A stretch of 64,000 bases of DNA from JAWRCU01 sp033542235 (GTDB lineage: Bacteria > Pseudomonadota > Alphaproteobacteria > Rhizobiales > Rhizobiaceae): contig NZ_JAWRCU010000021.1 of assembly GCF_033542235.1 (NCBI RefSeq), positions 32,662 to 96,661 on the forward strand, given 5' to 3'. Every line of letters begins with the position of its first letter. Position 1 is the stretch's first letter. This document shows positions 36,225-45,321 of this stretch, one piece after another. A program made the translations under genes and the position numbers. The notes under the pieces are model-generated. The model worked only from the letters and a program-made list of their open reading frames with translations, made no database searches and had not been told where the DNA came from.

Positions 36225-36359
36225 CTCGCGAAATTCCAGGAATTGGCACGCACCAGCAAAGGGCTGCGGCGCGCGGTTGCTACGCTCCGTCACAACTTGT
36301 CATGACATAGATCAGCGTAATGGCGTATATTGATATGGTCAATTGGTTTATTGTAGCAT

Positions 36360-36388
36360 AACGATATGCAGCTTGTCCTGATATCGTT
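36360..36388. promoter_or_regulatory. inverted repeat between dehydrogenase and MocR-type regulator
   Basis: AACGATAT (36360-36367) and ATATCGTT (36381-36388) form a perfect 8-bp inverted repeat with a 13-base spacer, in an AT-rich intergenic region between divergent genes. It is a likely operator of the regulator. Confidence 0.45.
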
Positions 36389-36477
36389 TCGTGGACGAGG
36401 GATCGCGGCTCGCCTATGAAGCAGCAGGGGAACGGGGCCCTAGCCCCATGCGCGAGGGATATGAGGTCCGCATCAGG

Positions 36478-37863
36478 ATGAGCGACTGGAAGCCAGACCC
36501 GAAGCGGTTGACCGCACCGATCTACAAGTCGCTCGCGGACGAGATCGCCGCGGCAATCTCGGATGGCAGCCTGCCGGGGGGCACGCGGCTCCTCCCCCAA
36601 CGCCACATGGCGCAGGACCTCAACGTCTCCATCCAGACGGTCAGCCGCGCCTATGACGATCTCACGCGCCGTGGCCTGCTGTCGGGCGAAGCGGGAAGAG
36701 GCACCTTCGTCAAGCTCGCGCAGCCGGATCGGGGCCCTCCCTTCACCTTGCAGCGCGTTCCTGAAATCATCGATCTGTCGATCCTGAAGCCGGTCTGCGA
36801 GGACATCCACGAGGAAAGGATGAAGGCGGCGCTCGCCGCGCTCGCCGCCGACCTTTCGCCGCGCATCGTGCACGCCTTCCGCCCCGGGAGCACGGGCTCG
36901 CGCCACAGGACGGCGGCAGTGCGGTGGCTTCGAGAATGCGGGAGCGAAACGCCGCCGCAGAACGTCTGCGTCACCAACGGCGCGACCTCGGCGCTCGCGG
37001 TCGCGCTGATGACGGTGGCTCCGCCGGGCGCCGTGGTCGCCACCGAGATCCTGGGCCATCATTCGCTTCGACCTCTCGCGAACTATATGGGCGTGCGTCT
37101 CGCGGCGGTCGGCGTCGACGATCAGGGCATCCTGCCCGGCGAATTCGAGAAGCTCTGTGCCGACGAGAAGATCAACGCTCTTGTTGTGCAGCCGACGGTG
37201 ATCAATCCGACCGGCAGCCTGCTTCCGGAAGCCAGGCGGCGAGAGATTGTGGCGATCGCCGCGAAATTCGACGTCCCACTGATCGAGAACGACGCGCTCG
37301 GCCCACTGGTCACGAACAAGCCGCCGACACTTTATGCGCTGGCACCCGAACGCACATTCTATGTCACGAGCTTCACCAAGGTCGTGATGCCCGGCTTGCG
37401 CATCGGCTACATGGCAATGCCCGCGAGATACGTAACGACGGCAACCAACCGGCACCTCGTGACGAGCTGGATGGCGACGCCGCTCATGGAGGAGATCGCG
37501 ACGCGTTGGGTGGAAGACGGCACCGCGATGGATCTCGTTCATTGGCAGCGCGACGCCCTTTCTCGACGCCACGGGCTGTTCCAGCAGATCATGGGCCCCT
37601 GCGGGTTTTCGGCGCATCCGCAGAGCCTCCACCGATGGATTCACCTGCCCGATGGACATAATGAGGCGGATTTCATCGCTCACGCGCGTTCGCTCGGCGT
37701 TGCCGTCGCACGGGCCTCGTCATTCCTGGCAAACGACAACCTGCCGTATCCGGCCATTCGCGTTTCCCTCGGTTCCGTGGATATCGACCAGCTGTCGACG
37801 GGCCTGCGGACGGTGGCCAACATTCTCGGTTCACCGCCGGAACCCCCGCTGTCGACCTCCTGA
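36478..37863 (+). CDS. MocR-family (GntR plus aminotransferase) transcriptional regulator
   Basis: 461 residues from ATG at 36478 (chosen because homology begins at WKPDPKRLTAPIYKSLADEI; the frame is open 29 codons further). The N-terminal GntR winged helix spans about residues 10-80 (LPQRHMAQDLNVSIQTVSRAYDDL, in part). A fold-type I aminotransferase domain follows, with VTSFTKVVMPGLRIGYM (in part) and the PLP lysine near 301. MocR regulators sense PLP or an amino compound and often control a divergent gene, here the MDR dehydrogenase. Confidence 0.88.
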   Translation: MSDWKPDPKRLTAPIYKSLADEIAAAISDGSLPGGTRLLPQRHMAQDLNVSIQTVSRAYDDLTRRGLLSGEAGRGTFVKLAQPDRGPPFTLQRVPEIIDLSILKPVCEDIHEERMKAALAALAADLSPRIVHAFRPGSTGSRHRTAAVRWLRECGSETPPQNVCVTNGATSALAVALMTVAPPGAVVATEILGHHSLRPLANYMGVRLAAVGVDDQGILPGEFEKLCADEKINALVVQPTVINPTGSLLPEARRREIVAIAAKFDVPLIENDALGPLVTNKPPTLYALAPERTFYVTSFTKVVMPGLRIGYMAMPARYVTTATNRHLVTSWMATPLMEEIATRWVEDGTAMDLVHWQRDALSRRHGLFQQIMGPCGFSAHPQSLHRWIHLPDGHNEADFIAHARSLGVAVARASSFLANDNLPYPAIRVSLGSVDIDQLSTGLRTVANILGSPPEPPLSTS

Positions 37864-38004
37864 GCCCGCCGCGCGCCTTGCTCCGCTTCGCTCATGGGCG
37901 CGGGATGGGCTCATAGTGACGGCGGGCCGCTGCCTGTATTATGAACGCTTCGCGCCGGCCCTCTCGGGTCGGGTCCCATTTGCGTTCGACTGTGGAGGTT
38001 TTGC

Positions 38005-38925
38005 ATGACATTGGGTGCCGACACCAAGGGCGTCTATGCCATTGCGCCGACTCCGTTCGAAGCGGACGGCCGGCTCGACTGGAAGTCCGTCGACACCATG
38101 GTCGGCTTCTACGAAAAATGCGGCATCGACGGCATGACCATCCTCGGCATCATGGGCGAGGCGCCGAAGCTGGAGGCGACCGAGTCGCTCGAGCTGGTCA
38201 AGCGGATCGTGAAGCGCACCGGACTGCCGGTGATCGTCGGCGTGTCGTCGCCCGGCTTCGCCGCCATGCGCGCACTTGCCCGTTCGTCCATGGATGCGGG
38301 AGCCAAGGCGGTCATGATCGCACCGCCGCCTTCGCTCAGGACCGACGACCAGATCGTCACCTATTTCCGCAACGCATCCGAAGCGATCGGCGAAGACGTG
38401 CCCTTCGTCCTGCAGGATTATCCGCTCACGCTCTCGGTTATCATGACGCCGGACGTGATCCGCCGCATCGTCACCGACAATCCCGCCTGCTTCATGCTCA
38501 AGCACGAGGATTGGCCGGGGCTCGAGAAGATCACGGCCTTGCGCGGTTTCCAGAAGAACGGCTCGATGCGCCCAATCTCGATCCTGTGCGGCAATGGCGG
38601 TCTCTTTCTTGACTTCGAGACGGAGCGTGGTGCCGACGGCGCCATGACCGGATATGCCTTCCCGGACATGCTCGTGGACCTGGTAAGGCTCTCCACCAGC
38701 GGAGAACGCGACAGGGCGCACGACCTGTTCGACGCGCACCTGCCCTACCTGCGCTACGAGCATCAGCAGGGTATCGGCCTCGCAGTGCGCAAATACGTCA
38801 TGATGAAGCGCGGCGCCATCGCGAGCGATGCGCAGCGCAAGCCCGGCAGCGCGCTGACCGCCGCCGCACGCGCCGAGGTCGATTTCCTGCTCGGCCGCCT
38901 GGCGCGTCTGGATCCGCGCGACTAG
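38005..38925 (+). CDS. DapA-family (dihydrodipicolinate synthase/N-acetylneuraminate lyase) protein
   Basis: 306 residues, ATG with GGAGG upstream. The TIM-barrel aldolase signature GIDGMTILGIMGEAPKLEATE (in part, about 37-55) is followed by the catalytic Tyr in LQDYPLTL (about 137) and the Schiff-base Lys in CFMLKHEDWPG (about 165). The usual GTTGE motif of DapA reads GIMGEA, which points to a non-DapA function such as a sugar-acid or hydroxy-keto-acid aldolase or dehydratase. It follows the MocR gene by 140 bases on the same strand. Confidence 0.82.
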   Translation: MTLGADTKGVYAIAPTPFEADGRLDWKSVDTMVGFYEKCGIDGMTILGIMGEAPKLEATESLELVKRIVKRTGLPVIVGVSSPGFAAMRALARSSMDAGAKAVMIAPPPSLRTDDQIVTYFRNASEAIGEDVPFVLQDYPLTLSVIMTPDVIRRIVTDNPACFMLKHEDWPGLEKITALRGFQKNGSMRPISILCGNGGLFLDFETERGADGAMTGYAFPDMLVDLVRLSTSGERDRAHDLFDAHLPYLRYEHQQGIGLAVRKYVMMKRGAIASDAQRKPGSALTAAARAEVDFLLGRLARLDPRD

Positions 38926-38972
38926 CCGCATCCCTCGCCCTGCCGGCTGGTCAGGGCCTTGCATTTTTTAGG

Positions 38973-39092
38973 TTGGCGCCGCCCCTCACCCTTGTCCCTG
39001 CAAGGCATTCAAGGGGAGGAGATTAATCACAGCGATGGTGCCCCCTCTCCCCGTCCTTTACGGGGAGAGGGTAAGGGTGAGGGGCGGCGTTG
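38973..39092. repeat. palindromic intergenic repeat A
   Basis: Terminal inverted repeats of about 20 bp: TTGGCGCCGCCCCTCACCCTT at the left and AAGGGTGAGGGGCGGCGTTGA at the right. An inner hairpin CCCTCTCCCCGTcctttACGGGGAGAGGG lies near the right end. The same terminal sequences occur in repeat B at 57226-57407. It is non-coding and lies between the DapA-family and TerC genes. The rest of the interval (39093-39403) shows only a small GC hairpin TCCGCC-gtcc-GGCGGA near 39317; no gene is seen. Confidence 0.8.
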
Positions 39093-39403
39093 ACCCAGAA
39101 GGGAAAGGCTCAATCCCGCCGTCATGAAAGATGAAGGACACACAATTGGGCCCACCACCCCCAATCTCTCTTGCAAGTCCCTCGCCACAAAAGTAAAAGC
39201 ACCCCACCAGGCCGGGCCCCTCTGGCAGCTCCCGTGAGCTGCGATGTCGGACTGGATGTCCAATCAGGGTGCCTGGTGCCGTGGAAATCTTCAGCCGATA
39301 GCCGTCCTGCTCCGCCGTCCGGCGGACCCACTGAGTAATCAGCGGTCGATCGGTCCATCCATGACATTCAGTCACCCGTTCAATTCGCAGAAACGGGTGC
39401 TGC

Positions 39404-40042
39404 ATGAACGAACTACTGACCCCCGAAGTCCTTTCCGCATTCCTGAAGGTCATCATGATCGACCTGGTACTGGCCGGCGACAATGCGATCGTGATCGGGC
39501 TCGCGGCTGCTGGTCTTCCAAAGGAGCAGCGAGGCAAGGCGATCCTGGTCGGCATCGGCGCGGCGACAGTGCTGCGCGTCATCTTTGCCGTGTTGACCAC
39601 GCAGCTCCTGCAGGTCGTCGGCCTCGTGCTTGCGGGCGGCATCCTGCTGCTTTGGGTCTGTTGGAAGATGTGGCGGGAGTTGCGCACGAGCAATGCCGAG
39701 GAGTTCCGAGCTGAAGAGGCGCTCGAAAGCTCGGACGACGCGGCGGGAGGAGCGGCTGGCGCCCCGCGCAAAACTTTCTCGCAGGCAGCATGGCAGATCG
39801 TCATCGCCGACATCTCCATGTCTCTCGACAACGTGCTCGCCGTGGCCGGTGCAGCGCGCGAGCATCCGGTCGTGCTGGTGTTCGGCCTGATCCTGTCGAT
39901 TGCGCTAATGGGATTCGCCGCAACCTTCATTGCCCGGCTGCTCCATCGCCATCGCTGGATCGCCTATGTGGGTCTCGCCATCATCCTCTATGTGGCAGTT
40001 GAGATGATCTATCGCGGCGCCCTTGAAGTTGCGCATATGTGA
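39404..40042 (+). CDS. TerC-family integral membrane protein
   Basis: 212 residues. The signature MIDLVLAGDNAIVIGLAAAGLP (in part, about 18-36) and its internal counterpart IVIADISMSLDNVLAVAGAA (in part, about 130-148) carry the acidic/Asn pairs of the TerC/YjbE family. About six to seven TM segments; a charged loop separates the halves (about 95-125). Family members are linked to tellurium resistance or to metal export (MntE/Alx-type manganese efflux). The two-fold repeat is clear. No riboswitch-like leader could be recognised upstream. Confidence 0.88.
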   Translation: MNELLTPEVLSAFLKVIMIDLVLAGDNAIVIGLAAAGLPKEQRGKAILVGIGAATVLRVIFAVLTTQLLQVVGLVLAGGILLLWVCWKMWRELRTSNAEEFRAEEALESSDDAAGGAAGAPRKTFSQAAWQIVIADISMSLDNVLAVAGAAREHPVVLVFGLILSIALMGFAATFIARLLHRHRWIAYVGLAIILYVAVEMIYRGALEVAHM

Positions 40043-40137
40043 ATGGAGCCGGCAAAAGCGGTCCCTGGGGCGAACGCCGGATGGTGTTTCCGCCCCGATA
40101 ACTGCCTCGCCGGAAGCGGAGGCGAGTTGAGTGATCG

Positions 40138-40872
40138 CTACTTCCGCTCCGGCAGAGGGAGGGAGACGAGGCTCAGCGGCTGGTACTGAGCCAGTCTTCG
40201 CAGCCCCTCGAGGTTGGTCAACTCGACGCGGCGCGAGTTGCTGGCGATGAAGTTGTCGGCGCGCAGCCGCTGCATGACGCGATTGAGATGCGGCACGCTC
40301 AGCCCGAGAACGTCAGCCATGACTGGCTGCGAGAATGGCAGATCGAAGCTCGCCTCTTCCGCGCGTCCCACCTCCCGCAGGCGGGCATGAAGCTCGAGCA
40401 GAAAGTGCGCCAGCCTTTCGAGCGGAGTACGCCGGCCGAGATTGACGATGTGTTCCGCGTAAGTCGCTGCCTCATGGGCGGCGAGCCAGCTGAGCACGAG
40501 ACCGAATTGAGGCTGCGTGTAGCAGAGGCGAATGTAGGCATCCAAGGAGCAGACTGCACAAGACAGCTCGGTGAGCGAAACGACTCCATAGGCTGATCGA
40601 TCAAAAAAGCAGACCGCAAATCCAATCACGTCGCCGGGAAGGATTACATTCAGGATTTGCCGCTTGCCGCTGCGAAGCAATCTATAGCGTATCGCATACC
40701 CCTCCCTGACGAAGCAGAGCTTGCGAAACTCCGATCCTTCGACGACAAGTTCACCCTGCCTTTTTATTGAAAGGTCGCGCTCGAAGATGGCCTCGAGACA
40801 TGCGAGATCGGCCGCCCCCAATTTCATCGCGCCCGTCAGCCTGCTCACGATCGGGTGGCCAGTCAGCGGCAT
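40138..40872 (-). CDS. Crp/Fnr-family transcriptional regulator
   Basis: 244 residues. An N-terminal cyclic-nucleotide-type beta barrel (about 25-130, VEGSEFRKLCFVREGYAIRYRLL in part) is followed by a dimer helix and a Crp-type winged helix (FSQPVMADVLGLSVPHLNRVMQRLRADNFI, in part, about 176-206). No N-terminal Cys cluster is present, so it is not an FNR oxygen sensor. It is divergent from the branched-chain-type ABC operon (174 bases between starts) and may regulate it. Confidence 0.85.
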   Translation of the reverse strand: MPLTGHPIVSRLTGAMKLGAADLACLEAIFERDLSIKRQGELVVEGSEFRKLCFVREGYAIRYRLLRSGKRQILNVILPGDVIGFAVCFFDRSAYGVVSLTELSCAVCSLDAYIRLCYTQPQFGLVLSWLAAHEAATYAEHIVNLGRRTPLERLAHFLLELHARLREVGRAEEASFDLPFSQPVMADVLGLSVPHLNRVMQRLRADNFIASNSRRVELTNLEGLRRLAQYQPLSLVSLPLPERK

Positions 40873-41045
40873 GCAGTCCCAAGCTTCCTGCGTTTGTTTG
40901 TTAATCTAGAGCAATGCGCGAAATCATACAACGAATGTAGCATTGACCGAGCCTCCCGCGCAGCCGCGAATGCCACTCGATCAGGCGTTTTCCAGCGTCG
41001 ACTGGAAAGCGCGCATGGATTCAGGACCGCAGGGAGGAACAAAAC

Positions 41046-42401
41046 ATGCAGTCTGACGACCAAATGCCAGCCTATCTGTCGCGACGTAGCTTGCTGCAGG
41101 CGGGCGCCGCCCTTGCCGGCAGCGTTGCCCTGCCCGCTTCGTTCACTCGCCGGGCATTCGCCGCCGACGACAAGCCCGCGATCGGTACATGGCCGGCCGG
41201 CTCGGAGGGTGACACCGTATACATTGGCGCCGCCGTGCCGCTTACCGGTCCTTATGCGGTGCAAGGTGCGGACGAGCTCAAGGGCTGGCAGCTTGCGGTC
41301 GAGCACATCAACAACGGCCACGAACTGATGAAGGCGTTTGCGCCGAAGCTCGACAAGGGGCTGCTCGGAAAGAAGGTGGAATTGCTGTCCGCCGACAGCG
41401 CGGCGAAGCCCAATCAGGCTGTCGAGGCCGAACAGAACTTCATCAACAAGAACAAGATCATCCTGATGACGGGCTCGACCTCGTCCGCGGTCGCCGTTGC
41501 GCTCAACAAATTCGCCCAGCGCGAAAAGATCCTGTACCTCGCAGGGATTTCCGGCTCGAACGACACGACCGGCAAGGACTGCGTGCGCTATGGCTTCCGC
41601 CAGAACTTCTATGGCCAGACCGCGGCCAACGCGATCGGTCCGATCCTGGTGAAGACCTATGGCAAGGGCAAGAAGGCGGCATTCATGACGCCGGACTATA
41701 CCTACGGCCACACCGTTACGAAATCGGTGAACGACTACCTGACCTCGGAGGGTGGCTGGGAGATGGTGACGAACCAGGTATCGCCGCTCGGGACGCAGGA
41801 CTTCAGCCAGTATCTGACGAACATCGCCAATTCGGGCGCTGAGTTCATCGTCAACGTGAACTGGGGCCGTGATGCCGTGCTGTCGATCCAGCAGGCCAAG
41901 CAATTCGGCCTGACGCCTCAGATGAAGATGGTCATCCCCTACCAGATCCCGTTCCTCGCCAAGGAAGTGGGTCCTGAACTGACTGCCGGCGTTTTCGCCG
42001 CCACGGATTTCTGGTGGACGCTCGAGGACAGGTATCCGCTCGCCAAGCAGTTCGTCGAGGCGTTCCAGCAGAAGTTCAAGGACCGGCCCGAATGGGGTGC
42101 CGAAAACTCCTACGTCAGCTTTGCCCATTGGGCGCGCATGGTATCGGAGGCCGGCAGCTTCTATCCGCCTGACGTGATCAAGCAGTATGAGAAGGGCGAG
42201 ACGCTTCCTTCCCTCGTCGGCGACGTGCACTATCGCCCGGAAGATCACCAGTGTGTCCGCCCGGTCGTCATCGTCCAGGGCAAGGACCCCAAGGACATGA
42301 AGAACAACGAGGATTATTGGAACGTGATCGAGGTGGTCGAGGGCGCTCCGCTCATGCAGAAGCCCGACGCGTTCGGCTGCAGCCTCGGCGACTATACCTG
42401 A
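41046..42401 (+). CDS. branched-chain-type ABC transporter substrate-binding protein
   Basis: 451 residues with a twin-arginine leader (LSRRSLLQAGAALAGSVALP, in part, about 11-30) and cleavage near AFAADD. The periplasmic-binding fold of the LivK/FmdD class begins VYIGAAVPLTGPYAVQGADELKG (in part, about 59-80). It is longer than LivK (about 370) and has WWTLEDRYPLAKQFVEAF near 325. Substrates of such Tat-bearing members include amides, urea and aromatic acids, so the ligand is open. A strong hairpin follows the gene. Confidence 0.88.
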   Translation: MQSDDQMPAYLSRRSLLQAGAALAGSVALPASFTRRAFAADDKPAIGTWPAGSEGDTVYIGAAVPLTGPYAVQGADELKGWQLAVEHINNGHELMKAFAPKLDKGLLGKKVELLSADSAAKPNQAVEAEQNFINKNKIILMTGSTSSAVAVALNKFAQREKILYLAGISGSNDTTGKDCVRYGFRQNFYGQTAANAIGPILVKTYGKGKKAAFMTPDYTYGHTVTKSVNDYLTSEGGWEMVTNQVSPLGTQDFSQYLTNIANSGAEFIVNVNWGRDAVLSIQQAKQFGLTPQMKMVIPYQIPFLAKEVGPELTAGVFAATDFWWTLEDRYPLAKQFVEAFQQKFKDRPEWGAENSYVSFAHWARMVSEAGSFYPPDVIKQYEKGETLPSLVGDVHYRPEDHQCVRPVVIVQGKDPKDMKNNEDYWNVIEVVEGAPLMQKPDAFGCSLGDYT

Positions 42402-42413
42402 CATCCGTCCCTG

Positions 42414-42441
42414 GCCTTCTCCGCTCAAATGCGGAGAAGGC
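42414..42441 (+). terminator. terminator/attenuator after the substrate-binding gene
   Basis: Perfect 11-bp stem GCCTTCTCCGC / GCGGAGAAGGC with a 6-base loop, followed by TTTCCGATTT, 13 bases after the stop. It would raise binding-protein mRNA over that of the downstream permease genes. The remaining 147 bases before the next start hold nothing recognised. Confidence 0.65.
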
Positions 42442-42588
42442 TTTCCGATTTGGCCTTGGCCGGGTCCATGACATGCGAAGGCGCCCTTTGCGGCCGGCAG
42501 TCAGGCGGACTGGGTTCTCCCCGGCAAAACTGCCAAGGTCTGGCGGAGCAGATGACGCGGCAGATGCTTCACATTCGAGGCGGGCAAA

Positions 42589-43464
42589 GTGATCAATTGG
42601 GCAAACTTCATTTCGCAATGCTTTAACGGGCTCGTGCTCGGCGCGCTTCTGGCGCTGATCGCCTCCGGCCTGACGATCATCTATGGCACGCTCGGCGTGT
42701 TGAACCTCGCACATGGCGCCATGTTCATGCTCGGCGGCTATGCCGGCTGGGTGGCCTACACCTATTCTGGCTCGTTCCTGGCAGCCGTAGTCGCGGGCTC
42801 GCTATTCGTGATGGTTGTCGGCGTGCTGATGGAACGGGTGATCATCCGCCATTTCTACAGGCGACCGCACGAGGACCAGCTTCTGGTTACTTTTGGTCTC
42901 GGCATCGTCTTCGTCGAGACGGTCCGCTTCTTCTTCGGCAGCCTGTCGCAGACCGTTCCCCCGCCCGCAGCGCTGACCGGCATCACTCATCTCGGCTTCA
43001 TGGTTTACCCGACCTACCGGCTGGCGTTGCTGGGTATAGTGGCCGTGGCGCTGCTGGCGCTCTATTTCGTGCTTTACCGCACTCGCATCGGCATGATCGT
43101 GCGGGCAGGCATCGAGGACTCGGTAATGGTCGATTCGCTGGGGATCGACGTCTACAGGATTTTCATGCTCGTCTTCGGCATTGGCTCCATGGCGGCAGGT
43201 TTTGCCGGCATCGTCAATGCTCCGGTGGTGTCGATCGCGCCCGATGTCGGCGAAGCGATCCTCGTCCAGACATTCGTGGTCGTGGTCATCGGCGGCGTCG
43301 GTTCCTTTCCCGGCGCCGTGATCGGCGGGCTCATCGCCGGAGAGATCATCAGCATCACCTCGATGTTCAACCCGGGTTATTCCTATGTCATGCTGTTCGT
43401 GGCGATGACGCTGGTCCTGGTGCTTCGCCCGCATGGGCTGCTTGGCACCGCAGGCCGCGAATAG
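42589..43464 (+). CDS. livH: branched-chain-type ABC permease (LivH)
   Basis: 291 residues from GTG at 42589 (GAGG eight bases upstream). About eight TM segments. ASGLTIIYGTLGVLNLAHGAMFMLGGY (in part, about 26-50) is the family signature, and FVVVVIGGVGSFPGAVIGGL (in part, about 226-244) is the ATPase contact loop. It forms the channel together with the permease half of the next protein. The LivH name denotes the family, not proven leucine transport. Confidence 0.9.
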   Translation: MINWANFISQCFNGLVLGALLALIASGLTIIYGTLGVLNLAHGAMFMLGGYAGWVAYTYSGSFLAAVVAGSLFVMVVGVLMERVIIRHFYRRPHEDQLLVTFGLGIVFVETVRFFFGSLSQTVPPPAALTGITHLGFMVYPTYRLALLGIVAVALLALYFVLYRTRIGMIVRAGIEDSVMVDSLGIDVYRIFMLVFGIGSMAAGFAGIVNAPVVSIAPDVGEAILVQTFVVVVIGGVGSFPGAVIGGLIAGEIISITSMFNPGYSYVMLFVAMTLVLVLRPHGLLGTAGRE

Positions 43465-43476
43465 ACGCGGTCCGCC

Positions 43477-45321
43477 ATGAACGTCAAACGTCCCCTTCTC
43501 GTCGAATTTCTGACGGCAGTGGCCCTGATCCTGGTGCCGTTCGTGCTGCCCCATTTCGGCTTCTCGCCAAGCACGATCAATCGCATTCTCATCTGGGGTC
43601 TGTTCGGCATCGGCTTCGATATCCTGTTCGGCTACACCGGCTTGCTGTCGTTCGGCCAGTCGGCTTTTTACGGCACCGGCGGCATGTTTGCCGCCTATCT
43701 GCTGACCCAGACGGATTTCTCCTATGTTATGGCCGCCATCGTCATCGGCGCAGCCGTGGCGGGTATCGTCGGCTATGTGATCGGCCTGATCGCGCTGAGG
43801 CGCACGGGCATCTATTTCGCCATGATCACGGTGGCGATCGCCGAAGTCTTCTTCTTCGTCGAGTTCAATCCGCTGTCGGCCTACACCGGCGGAGAGAACG
43901 GACTGCCCGGAGTGCCCACACCGGTTCTCAACCTCGGCTTCACCGTGCTCGAATTCAATACCGACTGGACGATGTATTCGTTCCTCGCGTTCTGGTATTT
44001 CATCGGCATCGTGGTAGCCCTGCGCATCGTGCGATCGCCGGTCGGCTCGATCCTTTCGGCGATCCGCGATAACCCGCTCCGCGCTGCAGCACTCGGCCAC
44101 AACATTCACGGCTACAAGCTGACCGCCTTCGTCGTGGCGGCGATCTATGCAGGCTTCGCCGGCGGCCTGCTTGGCGTCATGCAGGGCTTCATGCCGCCGG
44201 AAGCCTTCATGTTCGAGACCTCCGGCCAGGTCGTCATGCAGACGGCGATTGGCGGGGCCGGCACCCTTTTTGGTCCGCTGCTGGGGGCCACGGTGTGGCT
44301 CTATCTCAGCGACTTCTTCCAGAACGCGCTCCATCTCGGGGCCACCTGGAAGCTAGTGCTGGGTGTCGTCTTCGTCCTGCTGGTATGCTTCCTCAGGCGC
44401 GGCATCGTCGGCGCGATCGTCGATCTATATGGGCTGGCGACCGGCGGCCGCAAAGCCGTCGAGCCGGACCAGACAGCGGCCGCCCCTTCGCGCTTCGAGC
44501 AGGCCGCCATCGCACCGATGCCGGCACGCCGCCGCGGCGGTCATCCCCGCGCCGGACCGATCCTGCAGGCAACCGGCCTCAGCAAACGTTATGGCGGTCT
44601 GGTCGCCAACAGCCACATCGATTTCACGATCGACCATGGCGAGACGCGTGGCATCATCGGGCCGAACGGCGCGGGAAAGACCACCTTCTTCAAGATGCTC
44701 ACCTGCGAGATCGCGCCGAGCTCGGGCAAGATTGTCTTCGAGGGCCGCGACATCACCGGAATGGGCATCACCGATGTTTGCCAGCTCGGCCTGACCAAGA
44801 GCTACCAGATCAACCAGCTCTTCGATCGTCTCACAGTAAGGCGTAACCTGATGATCGCCGCGCTCGGCGAGACCCGCGGCAAGTTCAGGCTCGACCTGTT
44901 CAGGAGCCTCTCCAGCGTCCCCGGCCTCGACGAGCAAGTCGAGCGTACCGCCGCGCTGGTAAACCTGACGGCGCGGCTGGACAGGCCGGTTTCGGAACTG
45001 GCCTATGGCGAGAAGCGGCGGCTGGAAATCGGGCTGGCGCTCGCCACCTCGCCGAGCTTGCTTCTGCTGGACGAGCCGCTGGCCGGGATGAGCCCGCGCG
45101 AGCGCGCCGAGACCGTGGCTCTGCTCAAATCGATCGGGCGCGGGCGCACGATGATCATCATCGACCATGACATGGATTCGCTCTTCGAACTGGTCGAGCG
45201 CGTCACTGTTCTGCATGAAGGGCGCGTGCTGGTCGAAGGCACGCCGGACGAGATCAAGGGCAACACCAAAGTGCAGGAAGCCTATCTGGGCGGCGTGCGC
45301 GGCGTGTTGGCAGCCGAATGA
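43477..45321 (+). CDS. livMG: fused LivM permease and LivG ATPase
   Basis: 614 residues. Residues 1-320 are a LivM permease (FDILFGYTGLLSFGQSAFYGTGG in part; GAGTLFGPLLGATVWLYLS in part). A linker of about 45 residues leads to a LivG ATPase (about 365-614) with Walker A GPNGAGKTT, Q-loop, Walker B LLLLDEPLAGMSP and switch His in IIDHDMD. The ABC signature is ELAYGEKRRLEIGLALA, the usual LivG variant. Fusion of these subunits occurs in some proteobacterial importers. Its stop overlaps the livF start (ATGA). Confidence 0.92.
   Translation: MNVKRPLLVEFLTAVALILVPFVLPHFGFSPSTINRILIWGLFGIGFDILFGYTGLLSFGQSAFYGTGGMFAAYLLTQTDFSYVMAAIVIGAAVAGIVGYVIGLIALRRTGIYFAMITVAIAEVFFFVEFNPLSAYTGGENGLPGVPTPVLNLGFTVLEFNTDWTMYSFLAFWYFIGIVVALRIVRSPVGSILSAIRDNPLRAAALGHNIHGYKLTAFVVAAIYAGFAGGLLGVMQGFMPPEAFMFETSGQVVMQTAIGGAGTLFGPLLGATVWLYLSDFFQNALHLGATWKLVLGVVFVLLVCFLRRGIVGAIVDLYGLATGGRKAVEPDQTAAAPSRFEQAAIAPMPARRRGGHPRAGPILQATGLSKRYGGLVANSHIDFTIDHGETRGIIGPNGAGKTTFFKMLTCEIAPSSGKIVFEGRDITGMGITDVCQLGLTKSYQINQLFDRLTVRRNLMIAALGETRGKFRLDLFRSLSSVPGLDEQVERTAALVNLTARLDRPVSELAYGEKRRLEIGLALATSPSLLLLDEPLAGMSPRERAETVALLKSIGRGRTMIIIDHDMDSLFELVERVTVLHEGRVLVEGTPDEIKGNTKVQEAYLGGVRGVLAAE

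Noticed and set aside
38973..39403. Possible manganese riboswitch before TerC
   Set aside because: No recognisable yybP-ykoY core; the region is a palindromic repeat plus a small hairpin.
40863..42428. Open frame of 521 codons on the minus strand opposite the substrate-binding gene
   Set aside because: Antisense shadow in a GC-rich gene; the plus-strand protein has a Tat leader and family signature.
42802..44334. Open frame of 510 codons on the minus strand opposite livH and livMG
   Set aside because: His/Asp-rich composition typical of a GC-rich antisense frame; the plus-strand permeases are unmistakable.
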